A program made the position numbers and the translations under genes. Below the pieces are notes generated by a model. It was not told the DNA's origin. It was given only the letters and a program-made list of their open reading frames with translations, and did not search any database. DNA of 64,000 bases from Cyclobacterium jeungdonense (GTDB lineage: Bacteria; Bacteroidota; Bacteroidia; Cytophagales; Cyclobacteriaceae): positions 62,001 through 126,000 of the forward strand of contig NZ_WMCD01000005.1 in NCBI RefSeq assembly GCF_010994275.1. The letters run 5' to 3'. This document shows, piece by piece, positions 45,312 through 53,961 of this stretch. Each line of letters begins with the position of its first letter. The first letter of the stretch is position 1.

Positions 45312-45347
45312 TTACGATATTTTCGTAATTTTACGAACATTTCGTAG
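45312..45347. promoter_or_regulatory. Pair of BlaI-type operators with TTACGA/TCGTAA arms
   Basis: TTACGA-N5-TCGTAA (45312-45328) and TTACGA-N5-TCGTAG (45331-45347), centres 19 bases apart (about two helical turns), with an extra TTCGTAG half-site at 45303. They lie 33-68 bases before the BlaI-like gene and between it and the divergent hydroxylase genes. The arrangement fits a dimeric BlaI/MecI repressor. Confidence 0.75.
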
Positions 45348-45367
45348 GAAAACTAATTATTAATTTT

Positions 45368-45375
45368 TATCTTTA
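45368..45375 (+). promoter_or_regulatory. Putative -7 promoter box for the BlaI-like gene
   Basis: TATCTTTA is one base off TAnnTTTG, just downstream of the operators and four bases before the ATG at 45380. Confidence 0.35.
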
Positions 45376-45379
45376 AGTC

Positions 45380-45754
45380 ATGGAAGCATTAACGAGCAAC
45401 GAAGAACAGGTAATGGGAATCATTTGGCAGCTGGAAAAAGCCCTGGTTCGCGACGTGTTGAATCATTATCCGGAGCCAAAACCTCCCTACACCACCCTGG
45501 CCTCTATTATCAAGCAGTTGGAGAAAAAAGGGTATCTGGATCACCAGACCTATGGCACAACCCATGAATATTTTCCTGTAATCAACAAAAAGACCTATCA
45601 ACACCGGAGTTTCAACCGGATGGTAAAGAATTACTTTGAAGGGTCTGCCAAAAATGTGCTGTCATTTATGGTGGCAGAAAATAAGCTCTCCGAAAAGGAC
45701 CTGAACGAATTGGAAGAAATGGTTGAAAAACTTAAAAAAGATAAAAGATCATGA
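45380..45754 (+). CDS. BlaI/MecI/CopY family repressor
   Basis: 124 residues, typical length. Winged-helix N-terminal domain: LTSNEEQVMGIIWQLEKALVRDVLNHY (start), PPYTTLASIIKQLEKKGYLDHQTYGTTHEYFPVI (recognition helix and wing). C-terminal helices dimerise and hold the site cut by the partner protease. In Bacteroidota such repressors pair with M56 proteins rather than with a beta-lactamase. Overlaps the M56 gene by four bases (ATGA), so the pair is translationally coupled. Operators lie just upstream. Confidence 0.94.
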   Translation: MEALTSNEEQVMGIIWQLEKALVRDVLNHYPEPKPPYTTLASIIKQLEKKGYLDHQTYGTTHEYFPVINKKTYQHRSFNRMVKNYFEGSAKNVLSFMVAENKLSEKDLNELEEMVEKLKKDKRS

Positions 45755-46992
45755 ATGCACTGCTGAATTATTTGTTGGAAGGAACCGTCTGTCTGGCTTT
45801 GATGGGGCTCTTTTACAGACTTTTCCTGACCAGAAACACCTTCTTTACCTGGAACAGAGCCTATTTGCTGACCGCTTTTGGGATCGCCTGGATCGTGCCC
45901 GCCCTAAACATTCCACTGCTAACTGACACAGTAGTCTTTAAGGAAGTACTCACTTACCAGTTACCTGCGATGGAGTTATCTTCTATGAATCCGCAGACGG
46001 TAACAACTAGTTGGAATACGCTGAGCTTCTTGCTTTCAGGTATTTACCTGACTGGTCTTGTCTTTTTTCTCATTCGGTTTGGCTGGGGCCTGAGGACGTT
46101 ATATACCCAGGCACTAATCGCCAAGAAATCTAGCTGGGGCAACTACACCCTTCTGGAGCATCCGGATTTTGAACCTTCTTCTTTCTTCCATTGGATCTTT
46201 TTACCTCCCGAACATAAAAACAGGGCAGATCGAGAATGGATTCTTGCCCATGAGGCTGCTCATGGGAGACTACTGCATAGCCTGGATGTCCTACTTTATC
46301 AAGTGCTAAAAATCACCTTCTGGTTTTTCCCATTTATCCGTTTTTTCGAAAAAGCCTTATTGGAGGTGCATGAATACCAGGTCGACCAGAAGATGACCGA
46401 AAATCATCCTAAGGAGGCTTATGTAGACCTGTTGCTACACTTAATACGACCGGTTCAGCAGGGCACATTAGTTAATAATTTCAATCAATTTCAACTCAAA
46501 AAACGACTCAACATGATGTATCAACCAAAATCCCCCGTCCTTGCCAGAATCAGTTATGCGCTGGTTTTGCCCTTAATAGGTCTGCTATTGGTATTCTTTG
46601 CCTGCGAAACGCAGGAAGAAAAACCAAATTTGAATCTATCCCCCGAGGAGCAGATCTCTGAGCGGGTAATGCAGGGAGAAGTATTCGATGTAGTAGAAGA
46701 TATGCCTTATCCTGCAGGCGGAATGGAGGGCTGGAATGCCTTCCTGAGGGAAAACCTAACCTATCCGGAAGCGGCCCGAAAGGATGGCATCGAAGGAACC
46801 GTGTATGCGATATTTACCATAGATACGGAAGGTGACATCCATGATGTGGAACTGCTGCGAGGAGTGGATCCCCGTTTGGATCAGGAAGCCCTCCGGGTAT
46901 TACGAAAGGCTCCCGCATGGACCCCTGGAAAACAAAAAGGAATAGAAGTACCAGTGAAAATGCGTGTTCCGATCCGATTTAAACTAAATTAA
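45751..46992 (+). CDS. BlaR1-type M56 metallopeptidase with C-terminal TonB domain
   Basis: 413 residues. Four or five membrane segments (about 5-27, 37-55, 93-112, 265-285). The zinc site HEAAH (167-171) is HExxH, followed by a helix and EVHEYQVDQ as third-ligand region. After a further membrane segment, residues ~320-413 form a TonB C-terminal domain (YPEAARKDGIEGTVYAIFTI ... APAWTPGKQKGIEVPVKMRVPIRF). The BlaR1 penicillin-binding sensor is missing; the TonB domain takes its place. It would cleave or inactivate the BlaI-like repressor on an envelope signal. Confidence 0.92.
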   Translation: MNALLNYLLEGTVCLALMGLFYRLFLTRNTFFTWNRAYLLTAFGIAWIVPALNIPLLTDTVVFKEVLTYQLPAMELSSMNPQTVTTSWNTLSFLLSGIYLTGLVFFLIRFGWGLRTLYTQALIAKKSSWGNYTLLEHPDFEPSSFFHWIFLPPEHKNRADREWILAHEAAHGRLLHSLDVLLYQVLKITFWFFPFIRFFEKALLEVHEYQVDQKMTENHPKEAYVDLLLHLIRPVQQGTLVNNFNQFQLKKRLNMMYQPKSPVLARISYALVLPLIGLLLVFFACETQEEKPNLNLSPEEQISERVMQGEVFDVVEDMPYPAGGMEGWNAFLRENLTYPEAARKDGIEGTVYAIFTIDTEGDIHDVELLRGVDPRLDQEALRVLRKAPAWTPGKQKGIEVPVKMRVPIRFKLN

Positions 46993-47017
46993 AGAGTACG
47001 GATTGTTGTTAATCCCT

Positions 47018-47061
47018 CCCTGGTGGATAGAAAAGGATTTTCTACCTTCCAGGGATTTTTT
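47018..47061 (+). terminator. Intrinsic terminator after the M56 gene
   Basis: CCCTGG ... TAGAAAA-GGA-TTTTCTA ... CCAGGG forms a two-part stem ending in a six-T run. It separates the M56 gene from the histidine kinase. Confidence 0.75.
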
Positions 47062-47160
47062 AGGCTTATTTCACAAAAAATTTTAGTAGTTTTACCCATG
47101 AAGGCAGAAGTTAATCGCTTAATGGTGTTAAAAAAGTTATTACTTTGAATTTTTTTTTTA

Positions 47161-49545
47161 ATGTATAAATCCACTTTTGGAACCGGAGACGAGGAGAAGC
47201 GACTGGAGGTTTTGAATTCCTATGCGATTTTAGACAGCCCACCTGAGCAGGAATGGGATGCCCTGACCGAATTAGCTGCCAGAGTAAGTGGGACTGGGAT
47301 TTCTTTCTTGTCTTTTTTCGGAGAAGCAACCTGCTTTACCATGGCTGCTTTTGGGTTGACAATCGAAGAAATAAACGGTATACCGTCACTCTGTCGGCTT
47401 GGGTTGGAGGACACAGTATCTCCAGTGATCATTAAGGATACCCGGGAATTAAATGTGGTGGTAGCCTCCGAGCATGCCGAATACAGGTTTTTTGCACGGT
47501 TTCTATTGGTTTCCCCAAACGGATTTCTATTGGGCTCTTTGTGCGTGCTGGACCAAAATCCCTCTGTACTGAACGAGGGTCAGGTACGCTCGCTAGAGTT
47601 GCTAACAGCCCAGGCTATTACGCTATTAGAAAACAGAAAAAAGCAACGGGTGCTGCAACAAAGCTTCCGCCTGCACCGGGACCTGGAAAAACAGCGAGCA
47701 CTGGACCGATTAAATAACGATGCCCTTATCAATACTACTTCGGATGACATTTGGAGTATCGACAACAATCAAAAGCTAATCGCATTCAATAAGGCCTTTG
47801 CGACGAAAATGGAGCATTTAATCGGGTTTAAGGTCTTTCCTGGCTCCCCTGCCCTCTTTCCGGAAAAAATTCCGGAAGACATGCACCAGAGGTTTAAAAC
47901 TTTTTTTGCCCGCGCTCTCGCAGGTGAATCCTTTACGGAAACCTATTGTCGGCCCGAAAAACTAAAATCCGGCATGGAAATCTGGATAGAATTGAGTGCC
48001 CATCCGATTCGGGAGAAGGAGAAAATTACCGGTGCTGCCTTCTTTGCCAGAACCATTTCGGAAAGAAAATTGGCTGAACTTAAAATTAAGGAATCGGAGA
48101 CCAATTACCGGATGTTATTTGATCTCAGCCCTCTTCCCAAAATGCTGCTAGACGTGGATACGCTGGAGATTTTAGAAATCAACCAGGCCGCTTTACTAAA
48201 ATACGGCTACGAACGAGCCGAAATTTCGGGTTACAGCATGGGTATCCTGTTTCAGCAGGAAGAGGTGGCCGTGTTTTACGAATCCATCCAGAAACTCGGA
48301 GGAAAGAAAGGTGCCAGTAAGCTGGATCCAGTCATTCACGTGAAAAAAAACGGAGAGCTGATACAGGGGGAATTGTTTGTGCATGAGTTGGTTTATAAGG
48401 GAAGAAATTGCATGATGGCCATATTGAATGATCAGACGGAACAGTTGCAGACCCTTTCTCTAAAATCTCAAATGGCAACCATCATGGAAAACAGCCTGAA
48501 TGAGATCTACATTTTTGATACGGAAAGCCTTCACTTTTCCTATGCTAACAGGGGGGCGCTTTTAAATATGGGCTATAGTTTGGAAGAACTCCGAAAGTTG
48601 GCACCCTATAATATTAAACCGGAATTTAAAGAACAAGAATTTCGTGATTTCCTTCAACCGTTACTATCTGATCGAGAGGAAAAGCTGGTATTTGTAACCG
48701 TTCACGAACGAAAGGATGGGAGCCGCTATCCCGTCGAAGTCCACTTGCAAAAAATGCGGTACGAAGGAGACTCCGCAATGGTAGCCGTAATTATAGACAT
48801 CACCGAAACCAAAAAAACGGAGCAAAAACTGGTTGAACTGAACGAACTTCTGGAGAAAAGTAACCGGGAGTTGGAGCAATTTGCTTCCATTACCGCCCAC
48901 GATTTACAGGAACCTTTGCGCATGGTTTCGGGGTTCACCTCGCTCATAAAAAAGAAATATGAAGGGCAACTGGATGAAAAAGGCCTTCAATACATCCATT
49001 TCGCCATGGATGGTTCCATACGAATGCAACAGATGATCAAGGATATTCTGGAGTTTTCAAAGGCAGGAAAAGGGTTGAAAAGAATGGAGCACTTTTCCCT
49101 AATGGAAGTGCTGGATCCGGTATTGAATGACCTTAAAAGTAGAATCGAGTCAAAAGGGGCCAACGTTGAGATTCCTCCCCAGGACCTGCCGTTGCATGGG
49201 CATCAAAATTCCATCTACCGATTGTTTCTAAACCTGATCTCCAATGCTCTGAAATTTATCCCGAAAGACAAGTCCCCTGAAGTTCGGATCAGAGTGAGAC
49301 AGGATCGTGAGAAATACCATTTTACGATAGAAGATAATGGGATCGGCATCTCTCCGAAAGATCTTCCAAAATTATTTCAGCCCTTTAACCGCCTCCACAA
49401 TAAGCAAGCCTTTGAGGGGACAGGGCTTGGGTTGGCTACCTGCAAGAAAATCGTCGTAAACCATGGTGGTGAAATCTGGATCACTTCCTCACTGGGAGAA
49501 GGCAGCCAATTTCATTTTACGATGCCGAAATCTACTGATGATTGA
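47161..49545 (+). CDS. GAF-PAS hybrid sensor histidine kinase
   Basis: 794 residues with no membrane segment, so a cytoplasmic sensor. Order: GAF domain (1-165, beginning RLEVLNSYAILDSPPEQEWD, a type common in phytochrome-like Bacteroidota kinases), PAS1 (~185-305), PAS2 (~310-430), PAS3 (~435-555), HisKA with His580 in ITAHDLQEPLRMVSGF, and HATPase (685-794) with NALKFIPKD, DNGIGISPKDLPKLFQPFNR and GTGLGLATCKKIV. No receiver domain or adjacent regulator; the orphan receiver at 34.6 kb is a possible partner only by guess. A near-consensus promoter box (TTACTTTG) lies at 47140-47147. Confidence 0.93.
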   Translation: MYKSTFGTGDEEKRLEVLNSYAILDSPPEQEWDALTELAARVSGTGISFLSFFGEATCFTMAAFGLTIEEINGIPSLCRLGLEDTVSPVIIKDTRELNVVVASEHAEYRFFARFLLVSPNGFLLGSLCVLDQNPSVLNEGQVRSLELLTAQAITLLENRKKQRVLQQSFRLHRDLEKQRALDRLNNDALINTTSDDIWSIDNNQKLIAFNKAFATKMEHLIGFKVFPGSPALFPEKIPEDMHQRFKTFFARALAGESFTETYCRPEKLKSGMEIWIELSAHPIREKEKITGAAFFARTISERKLAELKIKESETNYRMLFDLSPLPKMLLDVDTLEILEINQAALLKYGYERAEISGYSMGILFQQEEVAVFYESIQKLGGKKGASKLDPVIHVKKNGELIQGELFVHELVYKGRNCMMAILNDQTEQLQTLSLKSQMATIMENSLNEIYIFDTESLHFSYANRGALLNMGYSLEELRKLAPYNIKPEFKEQEFRDFLQPLLSDREEKLVFVTVHERKDGSRYPVEVHLQKMRYEGDSAMVAVIIDITETKKTEQKLVELNELLEKSNRELEQFASITAHDLQEPLRMVSGFTSLIKKKYEGQLDEKGLQYIHFAMDGSIRMQQMIKDILEFSKAGKGLKRMEHFSLMEVLDPVLNDLKSRIESKGANVEIPPQDLPLHGHQNSIYRLFLNLISNALKFIPKDKSPEVRIRVRQDREKYHFTIEDNGIGISPKDLPKLFQPFNRLHNKQAFEGTGLGLATCKKIVVNHGGEIWITSSLGEGSQFHFTMPKSTDD

Positions 49546-49715
49546 TGATCTCCTGATGTTTTCTAGTGTAAGATCGGTATTTCAATCAAACAAAAAAACA
49601 TGACTTAGGAGAGCAGATTTAATTGGTAATGGATGCCTTTTTCCTAAAACCCCTGCTCCGGGTAAATCTGATCCATTGATTTTTTTCTTAATGAATTCCT
49701 ACTTCTTTGATCTAG

Positions 49716-49740
49716 ATAATCCATGAATCCCATGGATTAT
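49716..49740. promoter_or_regulatory. Perfect inverted repeat ATAATCCATG-N5-CATGGATTAT
   Basis: Ten-base arms at 49716-49725 and 49731-49740 in the 297-base gap before the baeRF gene. It could be an operator; there is no T-run beyond it, so a terminator is less likely. Confidence 0.5.
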
Positions 49741-49762
49741 ATATGAAATAATATGGCATAAA

Positions 49763-49804
49763 AATTGTGATTAAATTAGGTAATTAGTGCTAATTATCAC
49801 AATT
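49763..49804. promoter_or_regulatory. Long inverted repeat AATTGTGAT ... ATCACAATT before the baeRF gene
   Basis: Outer arms AATTGTGA (49763-49770) and TCACAATT (49797-49804); ATTAG/CTAAT inside also pairs with an offset. Half-sites are Crp-like (TGTGA/TCACA) but the spacing is too wide for Crp. Could be a leader hairpin or a two-site operator. Confidence 0.4.
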
Positions 49805-49842
49805 AATACTTATTTTATTTTTACATTCAATCACACAGACCC

Positions 49843-50997
49843 ATGCAGTTACTAACCGAAAAACGCATACAGGATTTATTGGCTATTGAAAAAGCTCCCT
49901 GCCTTTCGCTTTACATGCCGACTTACCGTAACCACCCGGACAACCGGCAAGACCCCATACGATTTAAGAACCTTTTGAAAGAAATGGAGCAATCCTTGAT
50001 TCAAAAATACAGCTCAGAGGAAACGAATACTTACTTGGCACCATTGGAGAAATTCTCCGAGGACGATGAATTTTGGAACAATAGCATGGACGGGCTGGCC
50101 CTATTTAGTGCTCCTGATTTCATGGAAGTTATAAAATTACCTATAGCGGTTGAATCCCTTGCCATCGTGGCTGATAGTTTCCACACCAAACCACTTCGGA
50201 ACTATTTACAGTCCACCGACCGCTATCACCTTTTGGGTTTGAGCCTCGACGAATTCACTTTGTATGAAGGGAACAGGCATTCATTGCAGCAAATAAAACT
50301 TTCCGACGACATTCCTAACACTATGGAGGATGCCCTGGGGAAAGAACTGACGGATGAGCACCACACCGTAGCCTCCTATGGAGGAGCCGCCGGAGAAAGC
50401 AACGCCATGCACCATGGCCATGGGGGTAAAAAAGACCAGGTAGATTTGGATGCAGAGCGGTTTTTCCGAGTGGTATCCAAAGAAGTGGAAGAAAATTTCT
50501 CAAAACCGCTAGGGCTTCCCCTTATTTTGGCGGCCTTACCGGAGCACCACCACCTTTTTCAAAAGGTCAACAAAAATTCCGCCTTATTACAGGAAGGTAT
50601 CCAGGTAAACCCTTCCTCCGTTCCGAAAGAAAAACTGGCCAAAATGGCCTGGGAAGTCATGGAGCCTGCCTACAAGAACAATCTAAAAAATTATGTTGAT
50701 CAATATGAGGAGGCCAAAGCAGCCGGTAAAGGAACAGACGATTATAAAGAATTGGCCGTCGCTGCTGTTGAGGGAAGGATCGCTAGCTTAATTGTAGAAG
50801 CAGATAGGATCATTGCTGCCCGCATCACCAATTTAGTAACCGGCAACACCCAGAAAAAAGACATGGACAACCCCAGAGTGGATGATCTTTTGGATGATAT
50901 GAGCGAGTTGGTCTTAAAGATGGGAGGCAAAGTGGTGGTGATGCCACCGGAAAACATGCCTACGGATACTGGATTAGCTGGGATTTTGAGGTATTAA
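49843..50997 (+). CDS. baeRF (bacterial archaeo-eukaryotic release factor-like) family protein
   Basis: 384 residues; matches the baeRF family 3/7 type by its start (MQLLTEKRIQDLLAIEKAPCLSLYMPTYRNHPDNRQDPIRFKNLL, residues 1-45), the middle YHLLGLSLDEFTLYEGNR, and the RNase H-like C-terminal half with AVEGRIASLIVEADRIIAARI. A His-rich loop (HHGHGGKKDQ) sits near residue 190. These proteins are related to eRF1/Dom34 and are thought to act on stalled ribosomes or damage response, but none is well characterised. Two inverted repeats precede it. Confidence 0.8.
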   Translation: MQLLTEKRIQDLLAIEKAPCLSLYMPTYRNHPDNRQDPIRFKNLLKEMEQSLIQKYSSEETNTYLAPLEKFSEDDEFWNNSMDGLALFSAPDFMEVIKLPIAVESLAIVADSFHTKPLRNYLQSTDRYHLLGLSLDEFTLYEGNRHSLQQIKLSDDIPNTMEDALGKELTDEHHTVASYGGAAGESNAMHHGHGGKKDQVDLDAERFFRVVSKEVEENFSKPLGLPLILAALPEHHHLFQKVNKNSALLQEGIQVNPSSVPKEKLAKMAWEVMEPAYKNNLKNYVDQYEEAKAAGKGTDDYKELAVAAVEGRIASLIVEADRIIAARITNLVTGNTQKKDMDNPRVDDLLDDMSELVLKMGGKVVVMPPENMPTDTGLAGILRY

Positions 50998-51009
50998 ATT
51001 CACGGCCAT

Positions 51010-51978
51010 TCAAATTGATGCAAACTTCATCTTGTAATCCAGGGGAGACATGTCCGTATACTTTTTAAACACTTCCCTAAAGGCTTTAGGGTCATTATAT
51101 CCAACATCGTACATGATTTCGCTTACCGTTTTACGGCTTGTCTCCAACTGTTTTTTGGCTGCCTCGACTTTTACACGCTGCATGTATTCCACAATGGTAT
51201 TGGTAGTTGATTGCTTAAACCTCCTTTCCAGGGTCCTCCTCCCTACCCCAAACCGCTCCGCCAGGGTTTCCACGGTGATCTTTTGGTCGTAATGCTTTTC
51301 CAGGTATTCCTGGGCAGCTAATATAACGGTATCCTCATGGGCTTTTTGACCTTTAAAAATGCTAAAGGGCAACTGGCTGTTTTTCTCCATATCCAGCAAA
51401 AAGTATTTGGAAGCCAACACTGCCATTTCCCGGCTGGTGTATTTTTCCACCAGATAGAGCAAAAGGCTCCAATATGCATTGGCACCGCCGCTGGAATAGA
51501 GCCCATTTTGCTCGCTGATGACCCGGTCATCCACCAAATTCACATCCGGAAACATCGTGCGGAATATCTGGGCATGCATCCAATGGGTGGAACAGGTCTT
51601 TCCTTTAAGTAGCCCGGTGGCGGCCAAAATAAACGCTCCAATACACAAACTGGCCACCTCTGCCCCTTTTTGGTACTGCAAAAGGATCCAATCGATCATG
51701 GAGCTGTTTTTTTGTATGGCCTGGGAAATATCCCCGCTGATAGCCGGAATGATGATCAGATCCGTTTTTTCCTCTACTTCCAATAAGCGATCCGGCCGAA
51801 TGACCAATAGGCCATTACTTAGTCTGATTTCCTGGTTGGCCCCAACTAAATGTACCTTAAAATAGGCCGGTTGCCCGGAAGCTTGCAAAAATCCATTAAT
51901 GGCTGTAAACATGTACTGCGGATCGACGATGGCAGCGGGTACCGCCATTTCAGGTACAAGAATAGAGACAACTTTCAT
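51010..51978 (-). CDS. GlxA-type AraC family regulator with DJ-1/PfpI-like sensor domain
   Basis: 322 residues. N-terminal DJ-1/PfpI-like domain (1-190) with VASLCIGAFILAATGLLKGKTCSTHW, where the nucleophile-elbow Cys is kept. C-terminal AraC domain (215-322): KITVETLAERFGVGRRTLERRFKQ and VSEIMYDVGYNDPKAFREVFKKYTDMSPLDY. Divergent from the VOC operon; two direct repeats spaced 22 bases lie in the shared region, as expected for an AraC-type operator. Probably activates the VOC genes and itself. Ligand unknown. Confidence 0.93.
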   Translation of the reverse strand: MKVVSILVPEMAVPAAIVDPQYMFTAINGFLQASGQPAYFKVHLVGANQEIRLSNGLLVIRPDRLLEVEEKTDLIIIPAISGDISQAIQKNSSMIDWILLQYQKGAEVASLCIGAFILAATGLLKGKTCSTHWMHAQIFRTMFPDVNLVDDRVISEQNGLYSSGGANAYWSLLLYLVEKYTSREMAVLASKYFLLDMEKNSQLPFSIFKGQKAHEDTVILAAQEYLEKHYDQKITVETLAERFGVGRRTLERRFKQSTTNTIVEYMQRVKVEAAKKQLETSRKTVSEIMYDVGYNDPKAFREVFKKYTDMSPLDYKMKFASI

Positions 51979-52002
51979 AAACGAAAGATACTACATAATC
52001 CT

Positions 52003-52032
52003 GTCGTATTCAACCCGTTACTTTGTCGTATT
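52003..52032. promoter_or_regulatory. Direct repeats TGTCGTATT, 22-base period, likely GlxA/AraC operator
   Basis: TGTCGTATT at 52002-52010 and 52024-52032, same orientation, two helical turns apart, between the regulator gene (start 51978) and the VOC operon (start 52116). AraC-family proteins bind such repeats. Confidence 0.7.
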
Positions 52033-52061
52033 TGCACAGTTAGGGACTATTATAAATGCCT

Positions 52062-52069
52062 TAAATTTG
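52062..52069 (+). promoter_or_regulatory. -7 promoter box for the VOC operon
   Basis: TAAATTTG fits TAnnTTTG and lies 46 bases before the first VOC start and 30 bases after the operator repeats, a fitting place for activation. Confidence 0.55.
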
Positions 52070-52115
52070 TAGTATATATAGTTAATACGAATGACTAACA
52101 AAAACCTCAAAGACC

Positions 52116-52547
52116 ATGAAACCAACGATTTTCATTAATCTACCTGTAAAAGATCTCCCTGCAGCCATGGAATTTTATGCCAAAATAGGATTTACCAACA
52201 ATCCGCACTTCACTGATGAAACGGCCGCAGGTATGGTCTACTCCGACACCATTTCGGTCATGCTTCTCACCCGGGAAAAATTTCAATCCTTTACTTCCAA
52301 ATCGATTGCGGATACCCAGACCCAGGTACAAGTATTGAATGCGCTGGCCTTGGCTAGTAAAGAAAAAGTGGATGAAGTAACCGAAACTGCGCTACAGGCA
52401 GGCGGGACAATCGAAAGGTCCGCTTTGGACTATGGTTTTATGTATAGCACATCTGTCAATGACCTAGACGGGCACATCTGGGAGTTTTTCTGGATGGATT
52501 CCAGTCAAATCCCCGTAGAAGAAAACCAATCCAGCACACCGCAATAA
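52116..52547 (+). CDS. VOC family protein (glyoxalase/extradiol dioxygenase fold)
   Basis: 143 residues. The VOC fold is shown by PTIFINLPVKDLPAAMEFYAKIGF, GMVYSDTISVMLLTREKF and the last strand LDGHIWEFFWMD. The final motif supplies the metal-binding Glu. It lacks the clear residues of glyoxalase I, so the reaction is not named. First of four genes likely induced by the divergent GlxA-type regulator; 12 bases before the next. Confidence 0.87.
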   Translation: MKPTIFINLPVKDLPAAMEFYAKIGFTNNPHFTDETAAGMVYSDTISVMLLTREKFQSFTSKSIADTQTQVQVLNALALASKEKVDEVTETALQAGGTIERSALDYGFMYSTSVNDLDGHIWEFFWMDSSQIPVEENQSSTPQ

Positions 52548-52559
52548 ACTGGAAATGAG

Positions 52560-52976
52560 ATGAAAACGATAAACCCCTACCTCGGCTTTGATGGAAACTG
52601 CAGAGAAGCCATGACTTTCTACCAAACATGCTTTGGAGGAGCACTCACCTTTCAGACCATAGGGGAATCTCCCATGGCATCCCAATGTCCAACTGGTAAG
52701 GAAGGCCATATCCTTCACTCGAGCCTAACCGGAGACAATTTTCTCTTTATGGCTACGGATATGACACCACCTGATGGCTTCAAATCAGGAAGTGAAGTTT
52801 CCCTTGCCATTAGTTTTGATTCTGAATCCGATATCAGAAAAGTTTATGAATTACTTAGTAAACAAGGAAATGTACTCGATGATTTAAAAGAATCGCTTTG
52901 GGGTTCGCTGTTTGGGGTCGTTCAGGATAGGTTTGGGAAAGTATGGATGCTTGACTTTGAAAAGAAACAACCATAG
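52560..52976 (+). CDS. PhnB-like VOC family protein
   Basis: 138 residues. MKTINPYLGFDGNCREAMTFYQTCFGG is the PhnB/YjdN pattern, followed by GHILHSSLTGDNFLFMATDM and the terminal SLWGSLFGVVQDRFGKVWMLDF. Often called 3-demethylubiquinone methyltransferase-like in databases, a name without support. Function unknown. Second VOC gene of the operon; the next begins six bases after its stop. Confidence 0.88.
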   Translation: MKTINPYLGFDGNCREAMTFYQTCFGGALTFQTIGESPMASQCPTGKEGHILHSSLTGDNFLFMATDMTPPDGFKSGSEVSLAISFDSESDIRKVYELLSKQGNVLDDLKESLWGSLFGVVQDRFGKVWMLDFEKKQP

Positions 52977-52981
52977 GAATC

Positions 52982-53890
52982 ATGAAAAATCTGAAAAACG
53001 CTATTGTTCCCTGCCTATGGTTTGACCTGCAAGCAGAAGAAGCAGTGAATTTTTATGCCAAGGTATTCGGTAATACCACCATCCACAGCATTTCCAGGTA
53101 TGCCAAAGCTGGCTCCGAACAGCATCAAAAACCTGAGGGGAGCGTGATGAGCGTGGACTTCTCGATGCATGACCAGGCGTTTCTGGCCTTAAACGGCGGA
53201 CCCATGTATCCACACAGCCCGGGCATCTCTTTCTATGTCACTTGTGAGTCGGCAGCAGAAGCGGATAAGGTATGGGAGGCTTTGGAAGAGGGAGGTTCGG
53301 TCCTTATGCCATTTGACTCGTACCCCTGGAGTGAAAAGTACGGATGGCTTAAGGACCAGTATGGCGTCTCCTGGCAAATTTCACTGGGAAAACTATCCGA
53401 TGTAAAACAAAAATTTGTCCCTTCACTGAAGTTTGTCGGGCAAAAATTCGGAAAAGTGGAGGCGGCCATTGACTTTTACTTGGACACCTTTAAGCATTCT
53501 TCTCTGGAGGGAATTACCCGGTATGAGGAGGAGGATCCCGATGAAACCGGCAAGGTCAAACATGCTCAATTTTACCTTCAGGGCTGCACCTTTATGATGA
53601 TGGAAAGTTCGCTGGCACATCATTTTGACATTACACCGGCTATTTCTTTTATTATCTTTTGCGATAAGCAGAGCGAAATTGACTACTACTGGGATAAGCT
53701 GACCCAAGGCGAAGGGGATGCCGTGCAGTGTGGCTGGCTATATGATCAGTATGGCGTTTCCTGGCAGGTAGTTCCACGAATGCTGGCAGAAGGAATGAAA
53801 GATCCGGAAAAAACCCCCAAATTAACTGCTGCTTTTATGCCTATGAAGAAACTCGATATCTCGGTTCTGGAAAAGGCACTTGAAAGATAG
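52982..53890 (+). CDS. Double-domain PhnB-like VOC protein
   Basis: 302 residues: two VOC modules in one chain. Module 1 (1-140) has AIVPCLWFDLQAEEAVNFYAKVFG and ends YGWLKDQYGVSWQISLG; module 2 (145-290) has KFGKVEAAIDFYLDTF and ends CGWLYDQYGVSWQVVP. The near-identical WL.DQYGVSWQ endings show an internal duplication. This two-module form is common in Bacteroidota and Actinobacteria; reaction unknown. Third gene of the operon. Confidence 0.88.
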   Translation: MKNLKNAIVPCLWFDLQAEEAVNFYAKVFGNTTIHSISRYAKAGSEQHQKPEGSVMSVDFSMHDQAFLALNGGPMYPHSPGISFYVTCESAAEADKVWEALEEGGSVLMPFDSYPWSEKYGWLKDQYGVSWQISLGKLSDVKQKFVPSLKFVGQKFGKVEAAIDFYLDTFKHSSLEGITRYEEEDPDETGKVKHAQFYLQGCTFMMMESSLAHHFDITPAISFIIFCDKQSEIDYYWDKLTQGEGDAVQCGWLYDQYGVSWQVVPRMLAEGMKDPEKTPKLTAAFMPMKKLDISVLEKALER

Positions 53891-53961
53891 CCGTAAAAGT
53901 AGACTTCCAAGTATTTGGAACGCCCACTAGTTTTTATTCATTATATTCAAAACACCTTATC

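Noticed and set aside
47098..47148. A 16-codon ORF just before the histidine kinase as a leader peptide
   Set aside because: Too short, no run of regulatory codons and no attenuator hairpin between it and the kinase start.
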